Below, in pieces: positions 48,273 through 59,500 of a stretch of 64,000 bases of DNA. A model generated the notes under the pieces. The model did not search any database and was not told the DNA's origin. It was given only the letters and a program-made list of their open reading frames with translations. The position numbers were made by a program, and so were the translations under genes. How positions within the stretch are numbered: the first letter of the stretch is position 1; each line of letters begins with the position of its first letter. Source of the DNA: Linyphia triangularis. Its lineage: Eukaryota; Arthropoda; Arachnida; Araneae; Linyphiidae. The DNA lies in assembly GCA_963978545.1 (NCBI GenBank), contig OZ021732.1, positions 24,562,688 through 24,626,687 of the forward strand, written 5' to 3'.

Positions 48273-48437
48273 GTTGGTTGGTTTTATCAACGGCCTAACT
48301 TCATGCTCAATAAATGCTAATCAGGCTGGTATTACAGAAAGTGTATTCCTAATTACAACAAACATTCATTCCTAACCCAGAATTCGAACCCGGCACTTTT
48401 GGCATGCGAAACTAGAGCGTTAACCACACAGTCATCA
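48273..48437 (-). mobile_element. tRNA-derived SINE with CCAA tail
   Basis: In minus orientation the head has an A-box-like TGTGTGGTTAACG (48430-48418) and a B box GGGTTCGAATTC (48391-48380), the internal RNA polymerase III promoter of tRNA-derived SINEs. A ~100-bp unrelated body ends in AAAACCAACCAAC. AACAATTCCTGTG flanks both sides (48260-48272 and 48438-48450), a perfect 13-bp duplication. The acceptor-stem and anticodon structure is not maintained, so it is a SINE and not a tRNA gene. The tail is shared with the tiny elements at 23.5-36.2 kb. Confidence 0.88.
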
Positions 48438-48592
48438 AACAATTCCTGTGCTTTTTCAAACCACAATTTTTTTTAATTACAAAATAATCATTTCTAGAAA
48501 TCAGAAATCACTTTATTTTATTTCATCTACATATGAATTACAGTGTACATTGTTACGTTAAAAAATGTGTTTCATTGTTTAAAAAAGAAGGA

Positions 48593-48702
48593 TTTTATAC
48601 TATTGTACGATTTTATAAAATTTCTAGAATTCTAGAATTTCTAGAAATTTCTTTTATAAAATTTCTATTTTATACTATTGTACGATTTTATAAAATTTCT
48701 AG
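48593..48702. repeat. 75-bp tandem duplication
   Basis: TTTTATACTATTGTACGATT plus TTATAAAATTTCTAG occurs at 48593-48627 and again at 48668-48702. Between them is a palindromic CTAGAATTCTAG cluster. A frame running through it (48533-48889) is open only because the unit length is a multiple of three. Confidence 0.85.
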
Positions 48703-49229
48703 GATCTTGAAACTTAATAAAAAAGATTTAAAATGGCAAATTAAAGTTTATTTTCTATTTAAACTGAGTTACCAAACCTGTTATTATAGAAAACTATGTA
48801 TAGAAGTGCCATTATGTAATTCCTTTTTAGTTCATGTAAATACAGACAGGCGTCTCCAATCTCTTTTGGGTTGGTATCAAAAGAGTTGATTGTGTGTTAG
48901 ATCTCAACTGCGTTGCTATAGGGAACTAACTACTCGCCTGTTTTTTATCGACGAATTCCACAAGTCTTGCCGTGCAACAACTTGCATACTAATGAAGAAT
49001 ATTATATTCAGCTATTTTCAATAAGTTTTGTTAGCTAAAGAAGTATCTGCTAAAAAGTATTTCGCGCGTGAATTTATCAATGTGTAGTGTTACAAAACGG
49101 TCACGTGCGATACTCTCTCGCCGATTGTTTCACGTGTGAACATTCATTATCACTTTCAATTAACTATATGTATGCATAGGAGATACGGTAAAAAAAAAAT
49201 CGACCCCGCCCCCCCCCCCTCCCTTCTTG

Positions 49230-49865
49230 TTTTTTTTCACGTTTTAGAACATCCTGAGCTCAAAAAAGTAGTCTAGAAAAATTGTGTGTCTGTGATCAGC
49301 ATAACTCCTGAACGGATGACTTACATTGTTCAAATTTTGTGCACGGGTTAGTGGTGGCCAGGGGACATGTCATTAAGGTTTTGGTCAAAATACTGCATGC
49401 GGCATTGAAAAATGTATGTTTTCCAGCAATTGCTAAAAAACGGCTCGAATGATTTTGATCAAAAGCGCTGTGGTAATGCCTTTTAAGGTGCTCTTAAGAT
49501 CCTCAGCTCCAAACTTTCCATAGAAATTGGACAGAGGTGAAAAAGTTGATAAAATGAATGAATGACACAAACTTCCCTTCCCTTGAGCATCGTCTATCAG
49601 CAATTGTTTCTCCTCTGTTTCACAACAAGAAAGGATGACGTAATATTTATCAAAAAACATATCGCCAATTTCACCGTTTTTTTTTTTTTTTTTTTTCTGT
49701 TAATGTAATAATTATTACGAAATATCTCGTTTTACTGGCTATTTTTTTTAAAAAATAATGAAAATATGAAAACGGAAACGGTAAATTATACAAACCCATG
49801 ACAAACTTAATTACAGTGACCAATCAGTATCAAATGTTGTGCGATGTAGGACATGACTTAGTTTT
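49230..49865. repeat. Dispersed repeat D, copy 3 (longest)
   Basis: About 630 bp shared with 35045-35640 (inverted) and, in its right half, with 16915-17195. Landmarks: TCAGCATAACTCCTGAACGG, TTTTGATCAAAAGCG, CTTGAGCATCGTC, TTTCTCCTCTGTTTCACAA. No terminal inverted repeats or coding frame identified. Confidence 0.75.
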
Positions 49866-50504
49866 TATCGTAACAGCAGAATCGCAGGTAGATCTTGAAA
49901 AGCGTTTTCTATAGTTCATTAAAAAGAGTTTTCGCCTTTCACCCGTTGAGTTATTTGGATGCTAGTTCGGACTTAATTCTAAAATTAGTTTTCAAAACAT
50001 ATTTGAAGTTTTAACGTTATAATCGTCCTCCTCCCCCCCCCCCTCTACCAACCCAACGATCGGTTGCAAAAAGAGTATGCAAATAATGAAAAAAAGATAA
50101 AATAAAAAAAGGGGGGGGGGGGGAATATAACGCAATTTTGTAGAGTATCAAAAACAAGAAAAAAAGAGACAAAACTTAATTAGATAAATGTAAAAAACAA
50201 AGACGAAAAGAGAAAAATATTGAACAGAAAATCTAACAAAATTACAAAATGAACGCCTAAAACATTATTAAAGTAGAAATAAGTGCAATTATCTAGGATA
50301 AAAATGAAAAAGTTTTCCTGCATTAGTCTAATTAAAACCCTCTTCGAGAAAAGAAGGCATAAAAGAGGAAGTGTAATTATGTATGCAAATATTATATACT
50401 ATCTTATTTCTGTCATGTTCAGCACAGGAGCGCACCAGGGGAGGGGTTTTAGGGTCACAACCTCCCCAGGATCCCTAACATTCCGGTGTTTTGTAATGAT
50501 TGAA

Positions 50505-50720
50505 TAAGAAACAGCATTCGTAAATAATTTCACAATAATACGTTTTTAATTTATTATTATTCAGACAGAGTTTGTCAACCGTATCATTCTAAAGTAACTG
50601 TATCACGTCTAAGAACTTAGAATAAAATAACGAATTTGTAAATCTTCCAGCCTAAAAAAATGATTAAGCGTTATTTTTGGTCTACTTAAGTTCAATTTAA
50701 AGTGTCGTTTAAAAGAAATG
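50505..50720. repeat. Dispersed repeat G, copy 2
   Basis: Same order of blocks as 21725-21960 (AATACGTTTTTAATTTA, ACCGTATCA, TTTGTAAATCTTCC, TTTTTGGTCTACTTA). The left flank contains ACCAGGGGAGGGG. Confidence 0.6.
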
Positions 50721-52494
50721 TAAAAATATGGATGTTTCAAATGTTGTTATAATTGATATAAGGTGTCAGTGCTACATGCACTTGTATCTCAAGCGTCAAA
50801 AATATATAGTAAAATCAGTCTGATATTGGTATTTGTTCATTATGCTAAAATATTACTCGTTATGTAATTGAATTTAAACAAACTAGGGGGAAAAAATCGT
50901 ATTCATTTATAATTTAGAATAATATGGAAAACATGGGATCTAGATAAAATGTTGTTCCATGTTGGGTTGTTTTGTATAACTCGAAAACTGGACAAAACCC
51001 ATTTCAATATTTTGTCATAATGTAGGTGATAGATTAAGAAATTGCAAAAGTACAAATGGCAAGTGATAAATATGGGATGAGAAAGTTTTACAAGTGTTTT
51101 TTTCTTTCTTCTTTTACAAGAGTTAATTTGAGCAAACTAATCCCCTCCCACAGAAATGCTCTGGTTGCGCCACTGGTTCAGCACCAAAGGATGACAACCT
51201 CCACATTTCTGCGACCCGCAATACTAAAAACTGTATGGTGGGCACAGTTGTCTTTATTAGTTTTTGAAATTTTTGTGAATCTTAATTATTCGTTTAACTT
51301 TGATATGTTAAGTACACTATGATTAAAATGTTAACGAATATAAAGCTAGGAAGATTTTATATTTACTTATTTATAAATATTTAATTTATTTGTGATTTTG
51401 TGTGGATATTTCTGGAATTTTTTTTTTCTTTCAAATATATATTAATCAGAGTTGTTCATTTCATAGCACATACTTTCTTACATTAACCATGAAACTTCAA
51501 TTTATGTATTTTGTTGAGAATGTATGAATCGCTAAATATAAAAAAGGGTCGTGGTCCCTATAGGTTTTCTATGAAATATTATCCCTTTTTATACTTAGCG
51601 ATTGATATAAATAAGATAAAATAACTTTTTATTGGAAATTGCTAATACATGCATATCATTTTGTGTATATTCTAATTTTTGTTCTCAGTTGGCAATCTCC
51701 TCTTTCAAAGTCAATCTCAAGCAGACGAAAAATGCATTTGTGGACTGCACAAATGTTTACAGTAAACAGCAAAAAAAAAAAAAATGTAAAAAAATCAATA
51801 AAAAAATAAAAATAAACATCACGTCACTAATATGGATGAAGTTCTTTATGAAATATAAAACTCTTTAGTTTAAACTTCTTCCTAGCTAGTTCCTTTAAAT
51901 CATTACTTTATAAGCATAGAAGGCAAGGATAGTAAGCGGTTTATCCATGGACACTTAAAGCAAAAAAAATGTCAGGAACTTGAATTGGTCCGCATATTCC
52001 ATTCTTAATAATAGTATTTACGTCTAGATCGAAACTAGCAGATTAGTGAGAAAAGTCAGCAGATAATAGTATGGTGGGAAGAAAAACTTTTATTAAAGTT
52101 TTGGCCAACTATTCCGATAAGAAAATTCCTAAGTTATTTAAACTTGTTATTTTTCACTTTACATCACTGAATAGCGTTCAAATTTTCAATTCAACTTCTA
52201 TCATTGCAGAGAAGTGGAGTATTCTATTATCTGGTTATTGCTGAAATTTCAAACCTACGAAATTAAATTTTCTGTACCAATTTAAGAACATAATATAAAA
52301 TGTAGTTATATTATTTTAAGAGTAACTTTAATATTATTGTACAAGCATTGTAAATGCTATTTACATAAAGAAATCAAATGTCATAAAAGGAATTTATTTG
52401 TGATACTTGGCATTATTGCCACTAAAATGAGTCAGATGACGAATGGTATTCATGTGTGACTTAACTTTTCATATAAATAATTTGATATATAAGA

Positions 52495-52497
<3 letters not shown>

Positions 52498-52538
<41 letters not shown>

Positions 52539-52610
52539 ACGAATTAGAAAATTTAAAATTACAATATTTTAAAATTACAATATTTTAAAACTGCAATATT
52601 TTAAAACTAA
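52498..52610. repeat. 40-base A-run followed by four AATATTTTAAAA units
   Basis: An uninterrupted A40 (52498-52537) is followed by four units of about 17 bp with core ACAATATTTTAAAA. The arrangement could be the tail of a decayed retroposon, but no body is recognisable. Confidence 0.7.
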
Positions 52611-53834
52611 AGATATTAATTTTCGGATGAATAATTCAATTCATGTATATGGTTTCCGCACTTCTTCTTAGCACTATTCTGTTGGGAAAAGACATAGAAG
52701 TATATTTATACAAGAAAACTGAAGACAATGCGATTTTAAACCAGCATTTAATCCAATGCGAATAATTTGTGAAAATCTTTCGATGACGTCACTAAACAAT
52801 CGATTAAAGAAGAAAAGAGGTTTCTAATTCCCCGTTGGTGGATTTGCCACACTGTAACTTTATTTTTGATCGTGATCAGTATAATTTTAAATTTTTTTTC
52901 TAAAATACATAAATGGACATAATCTTGTACATTTTTGGTTTTTAATATTATATTATTGATGTACAGTACCCAAAAAAAAACAACAACAACAAAAAAAAAA
53001 AAAAACAGAACGATGACTATATCTTCGGTTCTAATTATCGTAGAATCTTACGGTTTGCAACAAAATGTTTTGCTTACGATTTTCTATATATCTGATGCAA
53101 TTTTTTTTTCTTGAGGGACCGTTTACTAAGTAAAAGTAACGCTATCTTCGAAAATTTCATTTCGAACCCTTATTTTTTATCATTTCATTCGATTCAGAAT
53201 ACATCATTTATCCTATATACCAAATTTCAATGCATTATGTTGAAAAACACGTCACTTATGAGCGAAAATATTTCGACCATTTTTTGACCGATCTTCAGGG
53301 AGAATTTCCATAAAACGAAAGGTATTTTTAAGGTTCTTCACAGCGGGAGAAATCGAACGGTTAATGTGGCGCGTTTCACGAAGATTAAAAAATACAAGTA
53401 TTAGTCTAAAATTGCATAGAAAGTACTTGGATTTATAGTGTCATGTTTAAGATTAATACAAAAATAGCAAGTAAACGCAAAAGTAACATAATTTATTTAC
53501 AACATTAAAGATGTGCATTCTTCACACGAAATAAATAAAATATCGAAAACTGTAATTGCAGAAATATAACGAATACTACTGATAATTAGAAAATTAATAA
53601 ATATTAAATGTAGGCATTAGTAAACAGTATTTAGCAAAGCATGAATATTTTACAGAAATATTTCACTATAAACACAAATGCAACTAGATGGTTGAAATTA
53701 TTTCTAAAATGAAAAAGTCACATGATTCAGTAAAATTTTTAAAGCATAACTTATTGAAATTGCTTTAAAAATGTTGTTTTAAATAAATGGAATTTAAAAA
53801 AGCAAATTAAAAAAAAAAAATTGATAGTTTACAG

Positions 53835-53965
53835 AAAAAATAATTAATAATTTAAAAAACTAAAAAACACGCCTTAATAGAAAATCAAACTAAAAAGAAG
53901 AAAATAATCAATAGATTAAAAAACTAAGAAACACGCTTTAATAGAAAAGTGAACTAAAAAATAGA
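53835..53965. repeat. 64-bp direct duplication at the foot of the palindrome
   Basis: AAAAAACTAAAAAACACGCC near 53854 and AAAAAACTAAGAAACACGCT near 53918 start two related 64-bp units sharing TTAATAGAAAA, AACTAAAAA and AGAAAATAAT. The second unit runs into the left palindrome arm. Confidence 0.75.
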
Positions 53966-54248
53966 AAATAATTTTAAATAAGTTTGAAATAAGAATAGAG
54001 TGATTAACAAGAAATATTTATTTTATCGTAAAAAAGCGTGGTGTGCTTTTTAAGATATTTTCATAATGGCTCTACTTTTACCAATACCAGTCATTAAATA
54101 TTTACAAAAATTGACATCAAGCACCCCACGCTTTTTTACGATAAAATAAATATTTCTTGTTAATCACTCTATTCTTATTTCAAACTTATTTAAAATTATC
54201 TTCTACTTTTTAGTTCACTTTCCTATTAAAGCGTGTTTCTTAGTATTT
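53919..54248. repeat. Near-perfect 130-bp inverted repeat (large palindrome)
   Basis: Arms 53919-54048 and 54119-54248 are reverse complements with only a few mismatches and enclose a 70-base loop. The innermost 90 bp (TTTAAATAAGTTTGAAATAA, GAATAGAGTGATTAACAAG, AAATATTTATTTTATCG) are virtually identical. Such symmetry is either recent or maintained. A foldback element is possible. No open frame. Confidence 0.9.
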
Positions 54249-56031
54249 AAACTATTGGTTATACGATAATTGAATGTTATGGGATTTTCCACACCTCTAG
54301 TTCACCTTGAATTAATCTTTGATAGTTTTCAAAAGTCATCTACTATACGGTCCCTTAAAGTGAGCGTTTTTTACATTTTCTCTAAAAAATCGAGAACTAA
54401 TAGTCAAAATGGAAAGAAAAAAATTATGGGGGGGTTTTAGACCATGGTAAATCTAATGAAAGCAAAAAAAAATATATGTTTCTATTAATTTTTTTTAATT
54501 GCTTTATTAATTAATAATTAATTATTAAAAAAGAAATTGATTCAAAATCTGATTGCTATTTATGTTTGGCCATTTACAAACTACCTTTTGAAAAAAAAAT
54601 TACTGAAATATATTAATTATTTAAGTATTTATGGCCAAAAAACCAACTTTTTTATTTAACATTAATTTATCATTTTCTTTTTATCATTTAAATTACAAAC
54701 CATTCATTAGAAAATTATGAATTTTTGTATTTCGCATTCTTTTTTAATGCTGAATCCAAATATGGAATAATATTATGAGGTTGTTATTGAACTTTTTAAA
54801 GTTTGGTTCTGTTTTAATATGTAGATGACCCCTCATGATAAAACAAAACTACATACAATTATTAAAAACCTTTCACGATTTACAACGGTACCTTTTGTTT
54901 GTTATTTCGACAATTAGAACAAAAGATATAGCCATCGTTCTGTTTTTTTTTGGGGGGGGGGGGATACTGTACCCCTTCATATCGTATACTGAACTTGGTG
55001 CTAAGCTTAATGGAGACTAAATAATCGCTTTTCAAAAGAGGAATAATTGTTGAGTTAGACATATTCTGATTATCATAAACTCGGCAATATGGCCCGACTT
55101 CTAGCCTAACTAAAGGTTTTTAAGTCTAATTGGAGATCGAGTTTTTCGCTGTTCGTATCGCAAATGGTGCCGAATGTAAATTAATTTCAAATTTCAGAAA
55201 TCGCAACGACTGTTAAAGATGTATTGTATACGATGTATCTTGTGGAGTCGGACATCTTTTCTAAGAGTTTTCTAGATTTTCACACAATTAAACTATAATC
55301 AAAATCCTGAAAGCAATGGAATTCCCTATTTTTTTTTTATTCAATTCTAAATGCTTCGAAAAGGCCACACAAAAATTTCTGCTCACTGCGCTTTTTCTTT
55401 TTTCAATTTGCAACCAAAGTTCGCCTGTACGATTGCATAAGCCACTGATATAATCTACCTGATCTTGTTTCATACCCACTAATCAAAACCCTCGGCACCA
55501 GATACTGCAAAGATCCCATTGACCGATTCAATTTGAATGGGCAGCGATTGAAAATACCTCTTGTTTTTCATAAGGTTAAAGTTTATCTACTTATTCCACA
55601 TGCTTTACGGAATTGTTTATTTAGTTTGTCGAATAATTCTACTGAAGTAAATATACATTAAGAATCAAAAACTACTGCTTATCTCAATGGCGGAGTTTAT
55701 ACCAACTTGACATCTATCTGATGACTAATTCTTGATATAGTCAAAGAAGACCAGAAAAAGTGATAGACTTGCTTGTAAACTCTAGACATCTTTGCGATGT
55801 CTTATAGATTATCTACTTGCCATTTTATATCCACTGCAAGTTCATTCCTTTATACTTTTTTCAGATAACGGTAGAGACAAATTTAAGATTTTGTAGATCT
55901 AGTTGTATTATCTCTGTTTATCCATTTGATAAATAATATTGTATTACTAAAATTAATGGAGCAATTTCACCATTACCCATGTAGTTAATGTTGTGGTGTA
56001 TTTTTAGTTACAGTACAGTACTTATTATTAT

Positions 56032-56033
<2 letters not shown>

Positions 56034-56063
<30 letters not shown>
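56034..56063. repeat. T-run of 30
   Basis: Uninterrupted T stretch about 135 bp before the coding exon acceptor; it lies too far upstream to be the polypyrimidine tract, which is the separate T-rich run at 56179-56196. Confidence 0.7.
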
Positions 56064-56068
<5 letters not shown>

Positions 56069-56198
56069 GAATGATTTAGAGAAATACAGGTTCACCTCAA
56101 CAATAGCTCTACCCTCATTATCCTGTACTTAATACTTCCAAAAAGCAGCTTTGAAAACAATTTCATTAACACACAACCTTTGTTTTTTTCTTTTTCAG

Positions 56199-56550
56199 AT
56201 CTATCCCAAACCTATCTAATGCTACCCTCATTACTAAGCCCACTATCCAGCTAACACCTCGCCGATGACTGCCACCAAGGATCAGCCACCAGGCGGATTG
56301 GCGAGCAACCAGCATGTCGACCAGGAGGCGGAGGATGAGGAAGAAGAGGTGGAGCTGCTAATGCCGGAACCCCCGGATGGTGGATGGGGTTGGGTGGTGG
56401 TCTTCTGTTCCTTCATGATCCATGTTATTGCCGATGGTATCACCTACACCTTCGGAATCTTTTACGTGGAATTATGGAGGTACTTTGGAGAGAGCAAAGG
56501 GGCGACTTCTTGGGTGGCTTCCATCATGGTGGGGACAACATTCTGTGTGG
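56199..56550 (+). CDS. MCT first coding exon
   Basis: TTTTTCAG acceptor ends at 56198; 66 bp of leader precede the ATG at 56265. Coding runs to 56550 (GTG G|GTAGGT, phase 1). Encodes an Asp/Glu-rich N-terminus (residues 19-30), the DGGWGW signature (38-43) and helix 1 (VVVFCSFMIHVIADGITYTF). The start is the first ATG after the acceptor and gives the usual short cytosolic N-terminus. A second open frame overlapping at 56422-56817 is only a shadow. Confidence 0.92.
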
Positions 56551-59500
56551 GTAGGTGGTGTATTTTGTACTAAATGCAATATTCTTCACACCGCGCTGCT
56601 GAAATATTGCTCCAAAACAAATGTTTTTTCATTTGTCTATTTTACTTCACTTGTTTATGTGTTTTCTACGGTGTTTGGACAGCTCGCTTCACAGATTTAT
56701 GCAGATAATTACCGAAGTTGCAGGTTGTTGCAGCTGGTTCTTGGTTTAGCGGTTAAAATATTGTTTAAAGAACAGTTTGATACCAATAAGGCCTTGGCGC
56801 ACGTTGGAGCACATTAGTTATAGCCTTTTATTCATACGAAAATATGATATTGTAGGAATCATCATGAAAAACATATTTTATTACATATTAAAAAAAGATT
56901 TCAACAAAAATCACAGAAAACAGTCTTAAGAATTCATTAGAGTGCGAATATATATTTTTAAAGGTTTATATCCTTAATGGCAAATCGATAAATATTGACG
57001 TCAAAACGAGCTACTTTTTGTGCGGTGACTTTCGGTGAGTGTAAATAAATAAAAATATGTCTATTTAATGTCTAAATTCTGAAATCTTAGTATTCAACTA
57101 TCCTTAAAATTAAAAATGTCAATTTTCATTTCCCCCAAAACTTAAAAACCGGAGTTTTTGCCGTTCCCAGACCACTGTGCGGCGCATATAAGTGAGAACC
57201 CTCTCTCTCACATACACACTCAATTATCTTATTTTTTTAGAGTATTGAAGCATTCGAGCTGAATTCGGTGCGAATTAAAAGAATACAGTCTGTAGGACAA
57301 ATCCACATTAAAAAAAAAACAACTTAATCCTCTTTCTAATCACTAGGGAATTAAAGTTGACACTAGGAAATTTTTGTATAGCATACACATAAATACAATA
57401 TTTATGCGAATACACTAAGCGGTTCTGAAAGTTTATTTCGAGTTTTATTGACATCGATTGTTATTTTATTTCAGGTCCATTTGCCAGTGGTCTGACCAAT
57501 CAGTTTGGGTGTCGGACAGTGACTATCGTTGGTTCTGTGCTCGCGGCCTTCGGACTCATAATCAGCACAATGGCTCCCAACATCACCTTCCTCTATTTCA
57601 GCATAGGGCTCTGCACAGGTAAGGAAGGAAATACTACCACTTACTCAATCACATGGGGAAAGTCAAGGGAATGTACTTGCAATAAAATGGAGAAACGTTG
57701 TACATAGTGGCCACATAGCTTGGAAAAATTGGAAATCAGGGATATGTCAGAGAGCTTTCTGATTCTGGAAAAAATCAGAGAAATGTCAGGGAATTTTTTT
57801 AATTAAAAAAAAATCAAGGAATTTTTTTAAATTTCAAAAAAATCAAGGAATTTTTTTAAATTTCAAAAAAATCAAGGAATTTTTTTAAATTTCAAAAAAA
57901 TCAAGGAATTTTTCTATTGGTTTGAATGCATGTTTCCCCGATCATCAGTATTTTGGCGCCATTTTCCCGGAGAATTGTGATAATCGTAATAAGTTTCATG
58001 TTATGGTAAAATTTAAACTTTTCATTACTGCCAAAACTATTTTTAAAAAATTGGCATATTATTTCTTTGGCATAAATGTTCTATTTGATCTACACATGGT
58101 AGGAAAATGGGAGAAATTTGTGAAAAAAAGTTTTCGTAAAATCAGGGAATTTTTTAGAAATCTATCAGTGATATCAGGAAACTTTTTCCCTGACTTTTCT
58201 CGTCACTCTGCTGTAAATTCACAGATGAAAATGAATATAATATGTATTTAAAATTATTTTGAGAGAGTTAGGTATAAGCAATTAATTTGAGCAGACAGTT
58301 AAGGCCTAACCATTACTTAATACAAGGTGTACCCAAATGAAAAATACTTATACGTAAAGAAATTTTAATAACAATATTATAATTACAGTTCATGTGGAAT
58401 AGTATATCTATAAATAATCGCTTTTGACATTGAAACACTAATTCCAGCGCATAAGGAAGGGAGTGGATGGCTTCAGTGTACAAACTCCTGGGTTGCTGAC
58501 GGATCCAGTTTTCTCATGTTATCCTGCATTTCTTTGTCGCAGGTGAATCTCTGACGTTTCAGAGATTTTTTTTATGGGAACCACATGAATATGGTACGCC
58601 GTGCGAGACACTGCTCTCCATGCACCTCTTTCATCCTGAGATAAATAAATTAAAAAAAAAAAAAAAAACTACGACAAATTCTGAAGTATGCTCCCTTTCT
58701 ACGCGAAGAAATTTGATAACTACTCTTTTAGTGCTAATCCGGAGGAATCCATCATGCAACTAACTGAGGAAACAAGAGAAATAAGGATATCGATGCGAGA
58801 CCATTAACTGCGAAAACCACCACTCCATTTATGGGCTACACATTAACTAACTGAAATTTGATATAGCTAAGTTCTCGTTTTCATTTGGGCAAGCCTTATA
58901 TTCTAGTAGGAAGAAAAATTATTTTTTTCTTCTTCTTTTTGTGTTAAACTAAGATTTGAGCATAAGCCTTACCTGCCTTGCAGTCGATATGTATCCCTCC
59001 TCCCCCTGCAAATAATTCTGCCATTGCCCATGCTTATTTAACGATTCTATACAACGGTGCAAACTGATTTCCGGGAAATAAGTGTAGGATAGTAAAATGA
59101 GTATGCGCTAGGCATATGAGAGTAACTGCATCTCTTCTAACAGTGATTTAAGAATGTTATCACTTCCATCTCGAAAAAAATTAAAGATAGCAAGAAAAAC
59201 AAACGATTAAATACAAAAGTGTAGAGTGTTCACAATTTAGTATGAAGTAGTGTTTTACATGTAAACACTCAAACATTGAAATGTAAATGAATATCAAGCA
59301 AGGTACAATTCATTTTAATATGAAATTCAAATTAAGTGTGCTTGATGTGTTTACCATCAGCAGTAATACACAACTCCACTCGAACTTACAACCTTTTGTT
59401 AAGCACTCTTTTTTATTATACGCTGTGTTTTCTGTGATGCCACATGGATACTTCAAAGCTTCTATTTTAGTTGTTTTTTCCGTTAACTTTAATAAATCAC

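Larger units (their letters stand above)
46243..56198 (+). other. Putative MCT intron 1 / upstream region
   Basis: No coding exon recognised. Contains degenerate GATAATGAAT units (46520-46760), a tRNA-derived SINE (48273-48437), a 75-bp tandem duplication (48593-48702), repeats D and G, a 40-base A-run (52498-52537), a 130-bp palindrome (53919-54248), and a 30-base T-run (56034-56063). Confidence 0.5.

Noticed and set aside
48273..48437. tRNA gene
   Set aside because: Only the A- and B-box-like blocks fit; the cloverleaf is not kept and target duplications show it is a SINE.
56422..56817. 131-codon frame overlapping the MCT exon
   Set aside because: Shadow frame; the MCT frame has family signatures and proper splice junctions.
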